From Streptomyces hygroscopicus (GTDB lineage Bacteria > Actinomycetota > Actinomycetes > Streptomycetales > Streptomycetaceae): a stretch of DNA of 64,000 nt. The notes below the pieces were generated by a model. The model worked only from the letters and a program-made list of their open reading frames with translations. It was not told the origin of the DNA and did no database searches. The translations under genes and the position numbers were made by a program. The DNA lies in the NCBI GenBank assembly GCA_002021875.1, contig CP018627.1, positions 11,346,001-11,410,000 of the forward strand, read 5' to 3'. Position 1 is the stretch's first letter. Every line of letters starts with the position of its first letter. Positions 60,994 to 64,000 of this stretch are shown one piece after another.

Positions 60994-62006
60994 ATGAGCA
61001 CCGACTCCGAACTGCTGTGGTCCCCAAGCCGCTCGACGGCCGAAAGCTCCAATATCGCCAGCTTCATGCGCTGGCTGAGCGAGGCCCGGGGACTGTCCTT
61101 CTCCACCTACCCGGAACTGTGGCGCTGGAGCACCACCGGCCTCACCGCATTCTGGTCGGCGGTATGGGAGTTCTACGGCCTCGACACCGTCAGCGGCTAC
61201 GACGCCGTGCTGCCCGACCCGTCGATGCCCCAAGCCACCTGGTTCCCCGGAGCCCGGCTGAACTTCGCCCAGCAGTGCTTCGCACGCGCCACGGACGCGC
61301 GCCCGGCCTTGATCTCGGTAGCCGAGGACGGCGTTCCTGTCGAGACCTCGTGGGAGCAGCTCGAGCGAGAGGTCGCGGCTGTCGCCGCGTCCCTTCGAGG
61401 TATGGGCGTCGGACCTGGCGACCGCGTCGCCGGCTACCTGCCGAATACGTCACATGCCGTGGTCGCGTTGCTGGCGACCGCCGCTGTCGGCGCGGTGTGG
61501 ACGGTGTGCTCGCCGGACTTCGGCACGCCCAGCGTTCTCGCGCGCATGCGGCAGGCACAGCCGACGGTTCTGGTGGCCGCCGATGGCTACTTCTACGGGG
61601 GCAAGGAGTTCGACCGGCGTCCGCAGATCGCTGAGCTCGCGGACGGACTGCCCACGGTGCGGCACCTGATCGCGGTCGACTACCTCCACACGTCCTCCAG
61701 CACATCGTCGTGGTCCCAGCGCCCTGAGGTGGTACAGCACTCCTGGTCCGCCCTGCTGGCGAACGAAGCGCACCTCACCTTTGTCGACGTCCCCTTCGAC
61801 CATCCCCTGTGGATCTTGTGGTCCTCGGGCACCACGGGCGTGCCGAAGGGCATCGTGCAGGGCCACGGCGGCATCTAGAGGTGCCGGTCAAGCGCATCAT
61901 CCAAGGCGCTCCCATCGCCGAGGCGAGCGCTGAGGGTGCCATCACCCACCCCGAGATGCTGGCCTGGTTCGCGGACTTCACGACCAGGCTCCCCGCGGGA
62001 CGCTGA
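60994..62006 (+). pseudogene. Acetoacetyl-CoA synthetase with large internal deletion
   Basis: The first 294 codons read as acetoacetyl-CoA synthetase (WSPSRSTAESSNIASFMRWL, SMPQATWFPGARLNFAQQCF, HPLWILWSSGTTGVPKGIVQ) and stop at 61878, just after the ATP-binding motif. Immediately downstream, in another frame, 61880-62006 encodes EVPVKRIIQGAPIAEASAEG and PEMLAWFADFTTRLPAGR, the normal C-terminus. About 300 residues between the two are gone. The enzyme would have activated acetoacetate, the product of the BKACE enzyme encoded 4 kb upstream. Confidence 0.85.
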
Positions 62007-62152
62007 CGTCGCGGCCGAGACCAGTTGTTACTGGTCTTCGACCACACGTTGCCGGCGCGAGGACCCCGCATCCCCGGAGAACCGCAAGCTTCCGGAGCAA
62101 TCAACCTGGCCTCGGTCGCCACGGCACAGATGAACTCTCCCAGGGCTCCCGC

Positions 62153-63277
62153 TCACAAGGAACTGGTCAGGAATTGGAGAACGAGGCTGGTGACTGAGAC
62201 CACCACCCACAGGCAGGCACCGAGGATGAGCGGTCGGGGACCGGTGCGGCGCAGTGCGGCGAGGTCGGTGGACAGGCCCGTTGCGCAGAGCGCGACGGTG
62301 ATGAGAAAGACCGAGAGCTCGCTGAGTCCGTGGTGGGCGGCGGCCGGGATGAAACCCAGGCTGTTCGCTGTGGTCATCAGCAGGAAGCCGATCAGGAACA
62401 CGGGTACCAGCTTGACCACCTGGAGCCGGGGGCGGGCCGTAGCTTCCGATGCGGCACGGTTGCGGCGTCTCACCAGCCAGGCCAGCCCTAGGCAGATGGG
62501 GATGATCATGAGGCTACGGGTGAGTTTGACGGTGACCGCGTAGTTCGCTGCGGTCTGACCATAGACGGTGGCAGCGGCGACCACTGAGGACGTGTCGTTG
62601 ACCGCCGTCCCCGCGAAGAGGCCGAAGCTGTGCTGGCTCATCCCCAACAGGTGGCCGAGCAGTGGGAAGGCGAGCACGGCGGCGACATTGAACAAGAAGA
62701 TGGTGGAGACCGCGTAGGCCACCTCAACCCCGGCTGCGCCGATGACCGGGGCAGTCGCTGCGATCGCCGACGCGCCGCAGATGCCTGTGCCCACGCCGAT
62801 CAGCGTACGCAGGTCCCCAACGATGCCGAGCCACCGGCCGATGCCGTATGCGGCGGTCAGACAGACCACCAACGAACCGATCATCACCGGAAATGAGCCG
62901 ACGCCCACCTGGACGATCTGGGCCAGCGACAATTGAGAGCCCAGGACGACGACCGAAACCTGCAGTACCTGCTTGCTTGCGAAACCGATGCCGGGGCGCA
63001 GCCGAGCTCCTGGCCTCGCCAGAGCGGCCAGCAGCACGCCGAGGACGATCCCGGCCACTGGGCCGCCGACGAGCGGAAACATTTTCCCCACCGCCGTGCC
63101 CGCCACCGCGAGAGCCAGGACGAGGGCCAGACCAGGTATGACAGAGGCTGCGGCCGCTGTTCCTCGGCTCATGGGTGAGCGGCGGGGTTGCTTGCCGCGC
63201 TGCACGGCGGGCCGGGATGCCTGCCCCGGTTCAGCCTCCGGCCGTGTAGGGCCCTGACGGTACAGATCTTGGCTCAT
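62153..63277 (-). CDS. YeiH-family (UPF0324) putative sulfate/sulfite exporter
   Basis: A 374-aa membrane protein with about 10 helices. GKMFPLVGGPVAGIVLGVLL, TLIGVGTGICGASAIAATAP and GLFAGTAVNDTSSVVAAATV are hallmark segments of the UPF0324/YeiH family. A 40-residue hydrophilic N-terminus precedes the first helix. Start 63277 (MSQDLYRQG) is chosen by a purine-rich upstream stretch; upstream in-frame starts exist. It is divergent from a LysR gene, the usual arrangement for yeiH/yeiE pairs. Transport of sulfate or sulfite is inferred for the family. Confidence 0.85.
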   Translation of the reverse strand: MSQDLYRQGPTRPEAEPGQASRPAVQRGKQPRRSPMSRGTAAAASVIPGLALVLALAVAGTAVGKMFPLVGGPVAGIVLGVLLAALARPGARLRPGIGFASKQVLQVSVVVLGSQLSLAQIVQVGVGSFPVMIGSLVVCLTAAYGIGRWLGIVGDLRTLIGVGTGICGASAIAATAPVIGAAGVEVAYAVSTIFLFNVAAVLAFPLLGHLLGMSQHSFGLFAGTAVNDTSSVVAAATVYGQTAANYAVTVKLTRSLMIIPICLGLAWLVRRRNRAASEATARPRLQVVKLVPVFLIGFLLMTTANSLGFIPAAAHHGLSELSVFLITVALCATGLSTDLAALRRTGPRPLILGACLWVVVSVTSLVLQFLTSSL

Positions 63278-63385
63278 GGCCTCGACTCTGATGCGCTCTG
63301 GACCGCGGTTGTAGCCCCTAGATCGTGAGGAGGTCATAGCCAAGAGGTATGACTGCCGACCGGGTCCGGCACATACCCTGGAGCT

Positions 63386-64000
63386 ATGAGCCAGTTGCCG
63401 GATTTGGAATCACTGCGGCTGCTCGTCCTTGTCGGAGACGTGGGGAGCTTGAGCGGTGCGGCGGCGCAGCTCGGTCTGGCGCAGCCGTCGGCGAGCAAGC
63501 GGCTGTCCACGCTGGAGCGCAGGCTGGGCCTGGTGCTGGTGGACCGAACGCGACGGGGATCGCAGCTCACCGACGCGGGCCGGGCTGTGGCGGGCTGGGC
63601 TCAGCGGGTCCTGCAGGAGCTGGAGGGGCTGCTGACCGGCGCGGAGGCGCTGCGTACGAAGCGGGACGCTGAGCTGAGGGTGGCGGCCAGCATGACCGTG
63701 GCCGAGTACCTGGTACCGGGCTGGATCGGCGAGCTACGCCGCACTCGGCCGGAGTTGTACGTCGGTCTCCAGGTGACCAACAGCGAACACGTCCCGGAAT
63801 TGCTGCGCAGCGGAGCGGCGGACCTCGGGTTCGTCGAGTCACCGCGGGCCCCGGCGGGGCTGTCCGCCAGGCAGGTCGCCAGCGACCGGCTGCTCGTGGT
63901 GGTCGCCCCAGGGCACCCCTGGACGCGCCGCCGCCGCCCGCTGGGCGTCGCCGAGCTCGCGGCCGCACCGCTGGTGCTACGCGAACGCGGATCGGGCACC
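63386..64000 (+). CDS. LysR-family regulator (YeiE/CysB-like context), 3' end outside window
   Basis: The first 205 codons of a LysR protein: LPDLESLRLLVLVGDVGSLS and LAQPSASKRLSTLERRLGLV form the HTH, followed by the start of the PBP-like domain (LRVAASMTVAEYLVPGWIGE, SGAADLGFVESPRAPAGL). The frame is open to the window edge. It is divergent from the YeiH exporter gene by about 110 bp and probably controls it, as YeiE-type regulators do. Confidence 0.85.
   Translation, partial: MSQLPDLESLRLLVLVGDVGSLSGAAAQLGLAQPSASKRLSTLERRLGLVLVDRTRRGSQLTDAGRAVAGWAQRVLQELEGLLTGAEALRTKRDAELRVAASMTVAEYLVPGWIGELRRTRPELYVGLQVTNSEHVPELLRSGAADLGFVESPRAPAGLSARQVASDRLLVVVAPGHPWTRRRRPLGVAELAAAPLVLRERGSGT

Noticed and set aside
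1..64000. CRISPR arrays, tRNA or rRNA genes
   Set aside because: No regularly spaced identical repeats, cloverleaf-like segments with a T-loop signature, or conserved rRNA stretches were noticed by reading; a dedicated scan was not possible.

Overview
The window is high-GC actinobacterial DNA, most likely from Streptomyces or a close relative. Evidence: GC-rich third codon positions, Tat and lipoprotein signals, many GTG starts, LacI-type operators in front of sugar-ABC genes, a CsoR-like operator in front of a multicopper oxidase, and class III lanthipeptide, DUF6153 and streptomycin-kinase-like genes. The mixture of intact catabolic operons, insertion sequences and many broken genes resembles the arm of a linear Streptomyces chromosome; that placement is inference. 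I saw no tRNA, rRNA or CRISPR array.

Layout. 1-3.3 kb: the end of a molybdenum hydroxylase operon (FAD subunit cut by the window edge, Mo subunit, lipocalin-like protein). 3.3-8 kb: a sugar ABC/glycosidase operon behind two LacI-type operators. Its binding-protein and first permease genes are fused by an in-frame deletion, so the transporter is probably dead. 8-9.2 kb: remnants of an oxidoreductase, a zinc alcohol dehydrogenase and an IS5-type transposase. 9.8-12.1 kb: copper locus (CsoR-like site, DUF6153 protein, Tat-exported multicopper oxidase). 12.4-18 kb: antibiotic kinase, CBM42 remnant, two head-to-head truncated N-acyl-amino-acid genes, and a large secreted GH97 enzyme. 18-21.2 kb: gene fragments and an IS5-family element with perfect 21-bp ends that carries a passenger gene.

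21.2-27.1 kb: an intact hydroxyproline/proline-type catabolic operon (APC permease, Ldh_2 reductase, and two proline-racemase-family enzymes whose active sites differ, Cys/Thr and Cys/Cys) divergent from a LysR gene. 27-31 kb: small hypotheticals, a phosphotransferase, a methyltransferase and a decayed ku gene. 31-37 kb: probable integrating element with two overlapping tyrosine recombinases (426 and 811 aa), an unrecognised AT-richer 427-aa gene on the opposite strand, and about 1 kb without convincing genes. 37-44 kb: TIM-barrel-like protein, MarR/isochorismatase-fold pair, IS256 remnant, leaderless DUF11 protein, stand-alone lanthipeptide-synthetase N-terminal domain, small hypotheticals and a frameshifted DUF427 gene.

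44-51.6 kb: secreted GH43 arabinanase, an 790-aa secreted protein of unknown specificity, several transposase and regulator scraps, and an IS630 element with an IS5-family element abutting its right end, the pair sitting on the stop codon of an acyl-CoA ligase. 51.6-60.8 kb: an apparently intact, unassigned catabolic locus (acyl-CoA ligase, two TauD/TfdA dioxygenases, AraC regulator, BKACE enzyme, quinone-oxidoreductase-like MDR, MFS transporter, RBBP9-type hydrolase). It is followed by an acetoacetyl-CoA synthetase with its middle deleted; that enzyme would have consumed the acetoacetate made by BKACE. 62-64 kb: a YeiH-type exporter divergent from a LysR gene cut by the window edge.

The best candidates for undescribed biology are the tandem-recombinase element with its orphan gene, the IS with a passenger gene, the stand-alone LanKC-type domain, and the BKACE/dioxygenase catabolic locus.
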